From an uncultured Actinomycetes bacterium (GTDB lineage Bacteria; Actinomycetota; Thermoleophilia; Miltoncostaeales; Miltoncostaeaceae): a stretch of DNA of 7,987 nt. Position numbers and translations under genes: made by a program. The stretch is from contig CAIYRJ010000329.1 of the NCBI GenBank assembly GCA_903928615.1, positions 1-7,987 on the forward strand. Reading direction: 5' to 3'. This document shows, piece by piece, positions 1 through 6,355 of the stretch (within the stretch, counting starts at the first letter, position 1; each line of letters opens with the position of its first letter). The notes beneath the pieces are model-generated. The model was given only the letters and a program-made list of their open reading frames with translations, did no database searches and had not been told where the DNA came from.

Positions 1-1001
1 CGTGCCTGCAGGCCCTCGGCCACCTCCTCGGTGGCCTTGCGCGTGCCGCAGTACACGATGGCCGGCGTGCCGTCGGGCGCCGACAGGCCCGACTCCAGCA
101 TCGCCCACTTGCGGGCCACGGCCCCCTTGCCATCGAGCCGCACCACGTCAAACGCCAGGTTCGGCCGGTCGAAGCCCGTGCGCACGGTCACCGGATCGCG
201 CAGCGCCAGGCGGGCGGTGATCTCGTCCGACACCCCGGGCGTAGCGGTGGCCGTGAGGGCCATCACGGCGCGCGGGCGCAGCACCTCGCGCAGGCGGGCC
301 AACTGAAGGTATTCCGGGCGGAAGTCGTGGCCCCACTCCGACACGCAGTGCGCCTCGTCGATGGCCAGCAGGTCCACCGGGTTGGCCTGCACGGCGCGCG
401 TGAAGGCCTCATGGGCGAAGCGCTCGGGCGCGCAGAGCACCAGTCGCACCTCGCCGCGCTCGATGCGCGCGATGGCGTCGTGCATCTCGCGCCCCGACTG
501 CAGGCTGGTCACCATTGCCACCGGCAGGCCCGCCGCGGCCAGGCGGTCGTGCTGGTCCTGGATGAGCGCGATGAGCGGGCTCACCACCACCGTGAGGCCA
601 CCGGACGCGAAGGCCGGGGCCTGGAAGCACAGCGACTTGCCCGATCCGGTGGGCATCACCACCAGGCTGTCGGCTCCCGCGAGCGCCGCGAGTATCGGCC
701 GGTCCTGCCCGGGGCGCAGTGATTCCACGCCCATCTGCCCGAGCACCTCGCGCAGCGCGCGCGGGGCACCGCCCCGTGGGGGGGCGGGGGCGTCGAGGGC
801 ATCGCGTCGGGCGCGCAGAGGCGCGGCGATGCGCCCGAGGGCGACCCTGGGCTCGCCCTGCAAGTCGCGCCAGTCGTCACGCAGGGCATCGAGCAGGCGG
901 TCGGCTGTGGCGGCGTCGTCGGGGGCGATGCCGCCTGCCGCCTCGGCCCGCGCGACCACCATGGCCAGGTCGGCCACCGGGTCAACGGGAAGGTGCGGCA
1001 T
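1..1001 (-). CDS. recQ: ATP-dependent DNA helicase, RecQ family (N-terminal part, runs off left edge)
   Basis: This is a superfamily 2 3'-to-5' DNA helicase of the RecQ type, which unwinds recombination and repair intermediates. I translated the complementary strand from ATG at 1001 and found 333 uninterrupted codons. Motif 0 is LRPGQ (residues 95-99), motif I is MPTGSGKSLCFQ (116-127), motif Ia is SPLIALIQDQ (141-150) and motif II is DEAH (215-218). The RecQ-specific aromatic-rich loop follows as CVSEWGHDFRPEY (219-231), then motif III ALTATAT (248-254) and the start of motif IV, IVYCGTRKATEE (315-326). The rest of the second RecA lobe, and any zinc-binding, winged-helix and HRDC domains, lie outside the window. 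About 80 residues precede the helicase core, ending in a Pro/Gly-rich linker (71-79); E. coli RecQ lacks such an arm. An in-frame GTG at 1010 is an alternative start. The gene is divergent from the aroA operon. The family call is firm; orthology to RecQ rather than a RecQ-like paralogue needs the missing C-terminus. Confidence 0.93.
   Translation of the reverse strand, partial: MPHLPVDPVADLAMVVARAEAAGGIAPDDAATADRLLDALRDDWRDLQGEPRVALGRIAAPLRARRDALDAPAPPRGGAPRALREVLGQMGVESLRPGQDRPILAALAGADSLVVMPTGSGKSLCFQAPAFASGGLTVVVSPLIALIQDQHDRLAAAGLPVAMVTSLQSGREMHDAIARIERGEVRLVLCAPERFAHEAFTRAVQANPVDLLAIDEAHCVSEWGHDFRPEYLQLARLREVLRPRAVMALTATATPGVSDEITARLALRDPVTVRTGFDRPNLAFDVVRLDGKGAVARKWAMLESGLSAPDGTPAIVYCGTRKATEEVAEGLQA
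763..790 (+). other. G-tract cluster, possible G-quadruplex, inside recQ
   Basis: The plus strand, which is the non-coding strand of recQ, carries GGGG at 763-766, seven Gs at 778-784 and five Gs at 786-790. Splitting the seven-G run gives four GGG tracts with loops of 11, 1 and 1 bases, a possible but imperfect quadruplex. The stretch encodes the Pro/Gly-rich linker between the RecQ N-terminal arm and the helicase core, so codon constraint in a GC-rich genome may explain it. A CCCC run at 772-775 could instead pair with the Gs. Confidence 0.3.
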
Positions 1002-1057
1002 GGCGCTCACGGGCGGCCGAGGGTAGCGCCGCGCCCGGACCCCTAGGATTGGGCCGG
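1002..1057. promoter_or_regulatory. Divergent intergenic region recQ/aroA with candidate -10 elements
   Basis: This 56-base gap must hold the promoters of both divergent genes unless they lie inside the coding regions. On the plus strand TAGGAT (1044-1049) matches the TANNNT -10 consensus and ends 8 bases before the aroA ATG, with no clear Shine-Dalgarno sequence between. That is the arrangement of leaderless actinobacterial transcripts. On the minus strand TACCCT (1025-1020) lies 9 bases upstream of the alternative recQ GTG at 1010. No convincing -35 hexamer is visible for either. The elements are seen; their use as promoters is inferred. Confidence 0.45.
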
Positions 1058-2368
1058 ATGACCAGCCTCACCTTCCGCCCGGCCAGCGCCGTCGCGGGCA
1101 CGATCGCCGTGCCCCCGGACAAGTCGCTCACCCACCGGGCCTTCCTGCTCGGCGCGATCTCCGATCGACCCGTGGTCGTGGACGATCCACTCGACTCCGA
1201 GGACACCCGGGCCACGCTCCATGCGGTGCGCGCAATGGGTGCGGGGGTGGAGGGAAGCATCGAGTCGGGGCGCGTGGTCATCACCGGGCGCGGCGTGCGC
1301 GGGCTCACCCCGCCGCCGGTCATCGACTGCCAGAACGCGGGCACGCTCATGAGGCTCGCGGCGGGCATCATCGCGGGCCAGGCCCCCGGCGAGGTGACGG
1401 TGCTCGACGGTGACGACTCCCTGCGCACGCGGCCCATGCGACGCGTGGCCGATCCGCTGGTGGCCATGGGCGCCGCGGTCATCCCCGCCGAGGGCGGCAC
1501 GCCGCCGATGGCCGTGCGACCGGGCCTGCCGCTGCACGGCATGGTGCACGAGCTGCCCATGGCGAGCGCGCAGGTGAAGAGCTGCGTGCTGCTCGCGGGC
1601 CTCAACGCCGACGGCGAGACCTGGGTGCGCGAGCCGGTGCCCTCGCGTGATCACACCGAGCGCATGCTGCGCGCGGCGGGGGTGGACGTGCTCGAGCGCG
1701 ACGGCATGGTGGGGGTGGCCGGCCCGGTCGACGGCCTTTCCCTGCCCGACGTGCGGGTGCCCGGCGACTTCTCATCGGCGGCCTTCGCGATCGTGGCCGG
1801 CGTGCTGCGCGGGGATCCCGCGGTGCGCGTGACCGGCGTCAACCTCAACCCGGGTCGCACGGGCCTGCTGGGCGTGCTGCAACGGATGGGCGCCGATGTG
1901 ACGGTGGAGCCCGGCCCCGACGTGGCGGGGGAGCCCTGCGGAGACGTGCTCGTGCGGCGTGCGCCGATGCTGCACGCCACCGAGGTGACCGCCGACGAGG
2001 TGCCGTCGATGGTGGATGAGGTGCCGCTGGTCGGCCTGCTTGGCGCCCTGGCCGCGGGCACCACCACCGTGAGCGGCGCCGGTGAGCTGCGGGTGAAGGA
2101 GAGCGACCGCATCGCCACCGTGGTGGAACTGCTGCGCGCGGTGGGCGCCGATGCGGATGAGCGCGAGGATGGCTTCGTGGTGCGCGGCCAGATGTCCATC
2201 CCCGGGGGCGAGGTGCAGTCGCACGGCGACCACCGCCTGGCCATGCTCGGCGCCCTGGCCGGCCTCGTGAGCGAGCAGGGGGTGACCGTGCACGGCATGG
2301 ACGCCGCCGCGGTGTCGTACCCCGGATTCACCGACGACATGGTCGCCCTGGGGGCGGTGGCGGCATGA
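1058..2368 (+). CDS. aroA: 3-phosphoshikimate 1-carboxyvinyltransferase (EPSP synthase)
   Basis: This cytoplasmic enzyme transfers the enolpyruvyl group of PEP to shikimate 3-phosphate, the sixth step of the shikimate pathway to chorismate. The product is 436 residues, the usual family length. Visible motifs are PPDKSLTHR (19-27, substrate-binding Lys22), the PEP-loop segment CQNAGTLMR (91-99), DDSLRTRPM (119-127), the SAQ triad (170-172) and VDEVP (319-323) holding the general base Asp320. RVKESDR (345-351) carries Glu348, and SHGDHRLAM (388-396) and VSYPGF (419-424) follow. The reading frame is open far upstream, but ATG 1058 starts right at the conserved N-terminus, whereas upstream codons read as low-complexity Arg/Ala. 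Gln92 stands where most homologues have Gly (GNAGT), and Leu100 replaces the Pro of class I enzymes. It is the first gene of the operon and overlaps cmk by 4 bases. Confidence 0.96.
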   Translation: MTSLTFRPASAVAGTIAVPPDKSLTHRAFLLGAISDRPVVVDDPLDSEDTRATLHAVRAMGAGVEGSIESGRVVITGRGVRGLTPPPVIDCQNAGTLMRLAAGIIAGQAPGEVTVLDGDDSLRTRPMRRVADPLVAMGAAVIPAEGGTPPMAVRPGLPLHGMVHELPMASAQVKSCVLLAGLNADGETWVREPVPSRDHTERMLRAAGVDVLERDGMVGVAGPVDGLSLPDVRVPGDFSSAAFAIVAGVLRGDPAVRVTGVNLNPGRTGLLGVLQRMGADVTVEPGPDVAGEPCGDVLVRRAPMLHATEVTADEVPSMVDEVPLVGLLGALAAGTTTVSGAGELRVKESDRIATVVELLRAVGADADEREDGFVVRGQMSIPGGEVQSHGDHRLAMLGALAGLVSEQGVTVHGMDAAAVSYPGFTDDMVALGAVAA

Positions 2369-3027
2369 TCGTGGCGATCGACGGCCCGGCGGGCGCGGGC
2401 AAGAGCACCGTGGCACGGGCCGTGGCCGATGCCCTTGGCGTGGGCTACCTCGACACCGGGGCCATGTACCGCGCGCTCACCCTCGTGGCGCTGCGCGACG
2501 GGGTGCCGATCGACGATGGCGCGGCGCTCGCCGAGCTCGCCCGCGCGCATCCCGTGTCGCTCGAGAACGGCCCCGGGGGCGTGCGCGTGATGATGCGCGG
2601 GGACGACGTGACCATGGCCATCCGCGAGGCGGACGTCACCGGCGCGGTGTCCGAGGTGGCGGCGCATCCGGAGGTGCGGCACGAGATGGTGGCGCGCCAG
2701 CGGCAGATCATGGGCCACGGCGACTGGGTGTGCGACGGCCGCGACATCGGCAGCGTGGTGTTCCCCGAGGCCGAGGTGAAGGTGTTCCTCACCGCATCGG
2801 TGGACGAGCGCGCCCGTCGCCGGCACGCGGAGCTCACCGGCCGGGGGGAGAGGGTGGACCTGCGGGTGATCCGCGACGACGTGGAACGCCGCGATCACGC
2901 CGATTCCTCGCGCGCGGCGAGCCCGCTGGTGGTGGCCGACGGCGCCGTGGTGGTGGACACCACGGGCATCGGCATCGACGAGGTGGTGGGGAAGATCGCA
3001 TCGATGGCCCGCGAGGTGGCGGCATGA
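2365..3027 (+). CDS. cmk: (d)CMP kinase (cytidylate kinase)
   Basis: This cytoplasmic kinase phosphorylates CMP and dCMP to their diphosphates with ATP, supplying RNA, DNA and CDP-lipid synthesis. The 220-residue product has the normal bacterial length. It opens with a P-loop, GPAGAGKST (7-15), followed by the family signature DTGAMYRA (30-37). CDGRDIGSVVFP (123-134) corresponds to the usual EGRDIGT-VVFP element, with Asp in place of Glu. Then come a lid-like Arg-rich segment (ERARRRHAEL, 148-157) and the C-terminal CMP-binding block RDDVERRDHADSSR (170-183), which ends in SPL (186-188). The ATG overlaps the aroA stop as ATGA, and the next gene overlaps its own stop the same way. No strong Shine-Dalgarno site is present, only a G-rich run at 2350-2360, so coupled re-initiation is likely. 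aroA-cmk adjacency is common in bacteria. Confidence 0.97.
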   Translation: MIVAIDGPAGAGKSTVARAVADALGVGYLDTGAMYRALTLVALRDGVPIDDGAALAELARAHPVSLENGPGGVRVMMRGDDVTMAIREADVTGAVSEVAAHPEVRHEMVARQRQIMGHGDWVCDGRDIGSVVFPEAEVKVFLTASVDERARRRHAELTGRGERVDLRVIRDDVERRDHADSSRAASPLVVADGAVVVDTTGIGIDEVVGKIASMAREVAA

Positions 3028-3770
3028 GCGACGGCCCCGACGCCAACCCCGGCAACGCCACGGGCAACGCCCCCGAGCCCGACTACGACCGCCTCGCGAA
3101 CCCGCAGTCGGCCGACGACGTGCGCATCACCTCATGGTGGTGGTGGATCGGCCGCAACATCCTGTCGGTGTACTTCCGCACGAGGTACCGGGCGAAGAAG
3201 GTGCGCGGCAAGGACAACATCCCGCGCCGCGGCGGCGTGCTCATCGTCTCGAACCACATGACCAACAACGACCCGTTCCTGGTCGGCTGGTCGGCCATCC
3301 CGCGCCGCGCCTTCTACATGGCCAAGTCGGAGCTGTTCGAGAGCCGCATCCAGCGCGTGGTCATCGGCACCCTCGGGGCCTTCCCGATCCGCCGGGGCGA
3401 AGCGGACCGCACCGCCATGCGCATCGCCAAGGGCCTGCTCGCCCGCGGGGAGGTCGTGATCATCTTCCCCGAGGGCACCCGCTCGCGCGACCAGCGCCTG
3501 CGCAACCCCTATCCCGGGGCGGCATCGCTCGGGCTGCCGGACGACGTCACGGTGATCCCCGCGGCCATCTGGGGCATCCAGGAGAAGCACGGGCCCTCGC
3601 GGGTCATCTTCGGCCCGCCGGTGTCGAAGGAGGGGCTCGAGGGATCGCGGGGCCAGCGCGCGGGTGAGCTGGCGTTCCGGATGATGGCCGCCATCGCCGA
3701 GCTGCTCCCCGAGATCGGCGGCCCGGTGCAGGACCCACCGACCACCCTTGCGACGACGGACGACGAATGA
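3024..3770 (+). CDS. plsC: 1-acyl-sn-glycerol-3-phosphate acyltransferase (PlsC/LPLAT family)
   Basis: The 248-residue protein belongs to the PlsC/LPLAT acyltransferases, which acylate lysophosphatidic acid to phosphatidic acid at the inner face of the cytoplasmic membrane. The catalytic HX4D motif is NHMTNNDPF (77-85), with His78 and Asp83; Thr replaces the common Ser two residues after His. Further blocks are FYMAKSELF (97-105), GAFPIRRG (118-125), the substrate-phosphate-binding FPEGTRS (148-154) and VIPAAIWG (177-184). The first 30 or so residues look disordered (Pro, Asn, Gly, Asp), and four consecutive Trp (38-41) followed by IGRNILSVYF may form an interfacial membrane anchor. ATG 3024 overlaps the cmk stop as ATGA, which decides the start. 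Co-transcription with gpsA suits a shared role in phospholipid synthesis. Acyl-chain specificity cannot be read from sequence, and a lysophospholipid acyltransferase paralogue is possible. Confidence 0.9.
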   Translation: MSDGPDANPGNATGNAPEPDYDRLANPQSADDVRITSWWWWIGRNILSVYFRTRYRAKKVRGKDNIPRRGGVLIVSNHMTNNDPFLVGWSAIPRRAFYMAKSELFESRIQRVVIGTLGAFPIRRGEADRTAMRIAKGLLARGEVVIIFPEGTRSRDQRLRNPYPGAASLGLPDDVTVIPAAIWGIQEKHGPSRVIFGPPVSKEGLEGSRGQRAGELAFRMMAAIAELLPEIGGPVQDPPTTLATTDDE

Positions 3771-5239
3771 GCGACGGCACCGGAGACAGCGGCGGCGCGG
3801 GCAGCGACGGCGGCGCCCCGGGCGGGGCCGGCGGCTCTGGCGAGAGCACGGGGCGCGCCCCACGGGCATCGCGCCCGGGCATGCCCGATCGCCCGCTGGG
3901 CCGCGAGCGGCACGCACCCCGCGGCAGCACCGTGGCCCAGGGCCAGCCGGTGGTGGCCGTGGTGGGCTATCCGAACGTCGGCAAGTCGACCCTCTTCAAC
4001 CGCCTCACGGGCCGCCGCGAGGCCGTGGTCGACTCCAAGCCCGGCGCCACGCGCGATCGCCGGCAGGGCGGTGCCGAATGGAACGGCGTGCAGTTCCAGG
4101 TGCTCGATACCGGCGGCATCGACGAGGCGGATGAGTCGATGATGGCCAGGGACATCGCCGGCCAGGCGATCCGGGCCATCGATGAGTCCGACCTGATCCT
4201 CTTCGTCGTGGACGCCGCCGTGGGCGCCACCCCCGGCGACCTCGAGGTGGCCGAGCGCCTGCGGCGGTCGCACCGCCCGGTGATCGTGGTGGCCAACAAG
4301 TGCGACAACGCCGAGTCGGAGATGCGCGCGCAGGACCTCTGGGGCCTCGGGCTCGGCGAGGTGGTGACCGTCTCGGCGCTGCACGGGCGCAACATCGGCG
4401 ACTTCCTCGACCTGCTGGTGGAGAGCCTCCCCGAGGTGGAGCCGCCCGATGAGTCGATCGCCCGCCTGCCGGCCTTCTGCATCATGGGGCGCCCGAACGT
4501 GGGCAAGAGCTCCATCCTCAACGCGCTGCTCGGCGAGGATCGCATGATCGTTCAGGACCTCCCTGGCACCACGCGCGATCCGGTGGACACCATCATCGAG
4601 TGGGACGGCCAGGAGATCGTGCTCATCGACACCGCCGGTCTTCGCCGGCGCGGGCGCATGCGCGAGCGCGTGGAGGTGTACAGCCAGCAGCGCGCGCTGG
4701 AATCGGCCGAGCGCTCGGACGTGGCCATCGTGGTTGCCGACGCCACCGAGGGCATCACCGAGGCCGACCTCGCCGCGTGCGACCAGGCCGCCCAGAACCA
4801 CTGCGCCACCCTGCTGGTGCTCAACAAGTGGGACCTCGCGCAGCCTGACCTCACCGACCTCGCCGGCCGGGTGCGCCGCAAGAGCCGCCAGCACCCGCCC
4901 ATCGTGGCTTGCTCGGCCGTGACGGGGGAGGGCATCGACCGCATCATCCCGCAGGCCATGAAGCTCTACGAGAAGAGCTGCACGCGCCTCTCCACCCACG
5001 AGCTCAACGAGGCCCTGCGAGAGCTGGCCGAGGAGCGCCCGGGCCCGCGCAAGGGCAAGCGCCGGCTCTCGATGCGGTTCCTCGTGCAGACAGGCGTGGC
5101 GCCACCCGTGTTCCGCCTCGAGGTGAACGACCGCTCCCTCATGACCCGCGACTACGGTTTCTGGCTCGAGAACCGCCTGCGCGACCGCTTCGACCTGGCG
5201 GGCGTGCCGGTGGACATCGAGGTGAGGAGCCGCCGGTGA
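3767..5239 (+). CDS. der: Ribosome biogenesis GTPase Der (EngA), tandem G domains plus KH-like domain
   Basis: Der binds and matures the 50S ribosomal subunit and has two consecutive GTPase domains. Domain 1 has P-loop GYPNVGKST (67-75), DTGG (114-117), NKCD (177-180) and SAL (203-205). Domain 2 has GRPNVGKSS (241-249), DTAG (288-291), NKWD (353-356) and SAVTGEG (383-389). The C-terminal KH-like domain follows (about 400-490), with APPVFRLEVN (445-454) and YGFWLENRLRDRF (463-475). At 490 residues it is slightly long for the family, because about 58 Gly/Ser/Ala-rich, probably disordered residues precede the first G domain. ATG 3767 overlaps the plsC stop as ATGA and I chose it for that reason. 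In-frame ATG 3881 and GTG 3932 could give shorter forms. No Shine-Dalgarno sequence precedes 3767, so translation probably depends on coupling to plsC. Confidence 0.97.
   Translation: MSDGTGDSGGAGSDGGAPGGAGGSGESTGRAPRASRPGMPDRPLGRERHAPRGSTVAQGQPVVAVVGYPNVGKSTLFNRLTGRREAVVDSKPGATRDRRQGGAEWNGVQFQVLDTGGIDEADESMMARDIAGQAIRAIDESDLILFVVDAAVGATPGDLEVAERLRRSHRPVIVVANKCDNAESEMRAQDLWGLGLGEVVTVSALHGRNIGDFLDLLVESLPEVEPPDESIARLPAFCIMGRPNVGKSSILNALLGEDRMIVQDLPGTTRDPVDTIIEWDGQEIVLIDTAGLRRRGRMRERVEVYSQQRALESAERSDVAIVVADATEGITEADLAACDQAAQNHCATLLVLNKWDLAQPDLTDLAGRVRRKSRQHPPIVACSAVTGEGIDRIIPQAMKLYEKSCTRLSTHELNEALRELAEERPGPRKGKRRLSMRFLVQTGVAPPVFRLEVNDRSLMTRDYGFWLENRLRDRFDLAGVPVDIEVRSRR
5219..5229 (+). promoter_or_regulatory. 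Shine-Dalgarno site deciding the gpsA start
   Basis: GAGGTGAGGAG sits in the last codons of der. Its AGGAG core (5225-5229) ends 6 bases before the GTG at 5236, ideal spacing. This favours GTG 5236, which overlaps the der stop, over the in-frame ATG three codons later at 5245. It is the only junction in the operon with a clear Shine-Dalgarno sequence. Confidence 0.7.
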
Positions 5240-6228
5240 GCGACATGGTGGTGATCGGCGCGGGTGCCTGGGGCTGCACGTTCGCGCGCGTGGCCGCGCA
5301 GGCCGGCGCGCGCGTGGCGCTGGCCTGCCACACCACCGAGCAGGCGATGGTGCTGCGCGAGACGCGGCACGATCGCATCCACCTGGGCGAGGTGGCGCTG
5401 CCCGACGAGGTGCGGGTCACCCATGTGGCCGCCCCGGATGCCCTCGAGGGGGCCACCATCGTGGTCATCGCGCTGCCGAGCCGCGTGGTGGCTGCCGAGG
5501 CGGCCGCCCTGGCCCCGCGCATCCCCGATGGCGCCGGCGTGCTGTCGCTCACGAAGGGCCTCGAGCCCGGAACCGGGCGGGTGCTCTCGGACGTCTGGCG
5601 CGACGCCGCACCGGGCACGCCCTTCGCCGTGCTCTCCGGACCCAACCATGCAGAGGAGATCGCCCAGGGCCAGCCCGCCGCCGCGGTGGTGAGCGGCGAC
5701 GCCGCGCTCGCGGCACGCGTGCAGGAGAGCATCTCCGGCCCGGCGTTCCGCGTGTACGTGAACGATGACCTCGTGGGCGTGGAGCTCTGCGGGGCGGCCA
5801 AGAACGTCATCGCGCTCGCCGCGGGGATGTCCGACGGCCTCGGCTTCGGCGACAACGCCAAGGCCGCGCTCATCACGCGGGGCCTGGCCGAGATGACGCG
5901 CCTCGGGCGCGCCGCCGGGGCCACGGATGCCACGTTCCGCGGGCTCGCGGGCATGGGCGACCTCATCGCCACCTGCACCAGCCGCCACAGCCGCAACCGC
6001 CGCGCGGGCGAGCTGATCGCGCGCGGAATGCCCGCCGATGCGGTGGAGCAGGAGATCGGGCAGGTGGTGGAGGGCCTCGCGACCGCCCAGGCGCTGCTCA
6101 CCCGCGCCGAGGCCGCAGGGGTGGAGCTTCCCATCTCGGAGCAGGTCGCCGCAGCGGCGTTCGACGGCCGTCCCCCCGCCGAGTGCCTGCGCAACCTGAT
6201 GGCGCGCGCCCCGGCCGCGGAGGCCTGA
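5236..6228 (+). CDS. gpsA: Glycerol-3-phosphate dehydrogenase [NAD(P)+]
   Basis: GpsA reduces dihydroxyacetone phosphate to sn-glycerol 3-phosphate in the cytoplasm, providing the backbone for phospholipids. The 330-residue product matches the family length. It starts with a Rossmann dinucleotide-binding motif, GAGAWG (8-13), followed by TKGLE (106-110) and SGPNHAEEIAQG (134-145). CGAAKNVIALAAG (185-197) contains the catalytic Lys189. GLGFGDNAKAALITRGLAEM (201-220) and GLAGMGDLIATCTS (236-249) with SRNR (252-255) complete the conserved C-terminal helical domain. GTG 5236 overlaps the der stop as GTGA and has a well-placed Shine-Dalgarno site; starting at ATG 5245 would remove only three residues. 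It is the last gene of the five-gene operon. Its product feeds the acyltransferase pathway represented by the plsC-like gene two positions upstream. No frameshift or missing catalytic residue is seen. Confidence 0.97.
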   Translation: MSDMVVIGAGAWGCTFARVAAQAGARVALACHTTEQAMVLRETRHDRIHLGEVALPDEVRVTHVAAPDALEGATIVVIALPSRVVAAEAAALAPRIPDGAGVLSLTKGLEPGTGRVLSDVWRDAAPGTPFAVLSGPNHAEEIAQGQPAAAVVSGDAALAARVQESISGPAFRVYVNDDLVGVELCGAAKNVIALAAGMSDGLGFGDNAKAALITRGLAEMTRLGRAAGATDATFRGLAGMGDLIATCTSRHSRNRRAGELIARGMPADAVEQEIGQVVEGLATAQALLTRAEAAGVELPISEQVAAAAFDGRPPAECLRNLMARAPAAEA

Positions 6229-6232
6229 TCCG

Positions 6233-6248
6233 GGCGGCATGTGCCGTC
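6233..6248 (+). terminator. Weak candidate hairpin after gpsA
   Basis: Four bases after the gpsA stop, GGCGGC and GCCGTC flank the loop ATGT and can form a 6-bp stem with one G-U pair. No U tract follows, so it is not a canonical intrinsic terminator. High-GC actinobacteria often use U-poor hairpins, which keeps the possibility open. A second short hairpin (CGTGC at 6284-6288 with GCACG at 6296-6300) lies further on. Low confidence. Confidence 0.25.
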
Positions 6249-6253
6249 ACGAC

Positions 6254-6263
6254 CACGCGCGTG
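6254..6263. other. 10-bp perfect palindrome CACGCGCGTG in intergenic region
   Basis: A perfect inverted repeat lies in the gap between gpsA and the lipoprotein gene, about 90 bases before the latter's ATG. It could be an operator half-site pair, but CG alternation is frequent at this GC content and no regulator is implied. Confidence 0.2.
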
Positions 6264-6314
6264 TTCTGAACCGAGCCTTTACCCGTGCGTAGCGGGCACG
6301 TTGCCAGGCGGGTC

Positions 6315-6345
6315 TACCTTTCCCGACGTAATCAGTCGACGGAGG
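6315..6345 (+). promoter_or_regulatory. Candidate -10 and strong Shine-Dalgarno site for the lipoprotein gene
   Basis: GGAGG at 6341-6345 is a full Shine-Dalgarno core ending 10 bases before ATG 6356, which fixes that start. Upstream, TACCTT (6315-6320) fits TANNNT and could be a -10 element. A TTGCCA (6301-6306) resembles a -35 but is too close to pair with it. The 127-base gap as a whole (6229-6355) holds no coding sequence I can support, so the gene probably has its own promoter here. Confidence 0.5.
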
Positions 6346-6355
6346 TTTCCCGCAG

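Noticed and set aside
327..1026. Plus-strand open frames (131 and 221 codons) opposite recQ
   Set aside because: The complementary strand carries the full ordered set of RecQ helicase motifs. These frames are Arg/Ser/Ala-rich noise.
719..1057. N-terminal extension of the aroA frame upstream of ATG 1058
   Set aside because: The extra codons overlap recQ on the other strand and read as Arg/Ala/Gly low complexity. EPSP synthase homology begins at 1058.
1651..2898. 415-codon minus-strand open frame across aroA and cmk
   Set aside because: It overlaps two confidently identified genes and shows no domain of its own.
3815..3828. GCCCC/GGGGC hairpin early in der
   Set aside because: It is a 5-bp stem in a Gly-rich coding stretch and is explained by GGC/GCC codons, with no sign of attenuator or regulatory partner sequence.
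3509..4999. 496-codon minus-strand open frame antisense to der and plsC
   Set aside because: It is His/Arg/Ala/Gly-rich with no recognisable domain, while the plus strand encodes clear Der motifs. Long antisense frames are expected at this GC content.
5152..6240. 362-codon minus-strand open frame opposite gpsA
   Set aside because: It is a shadow of gpsA codon bias and has no motif.
6261..6270. GTTCTGAAC-like inverted repeat resembling an SOS box
   Set aside because: The half-sites are separated by a single base, not the 4-base spacing of actinobacterial LexA sites, and no SOS gene follows.
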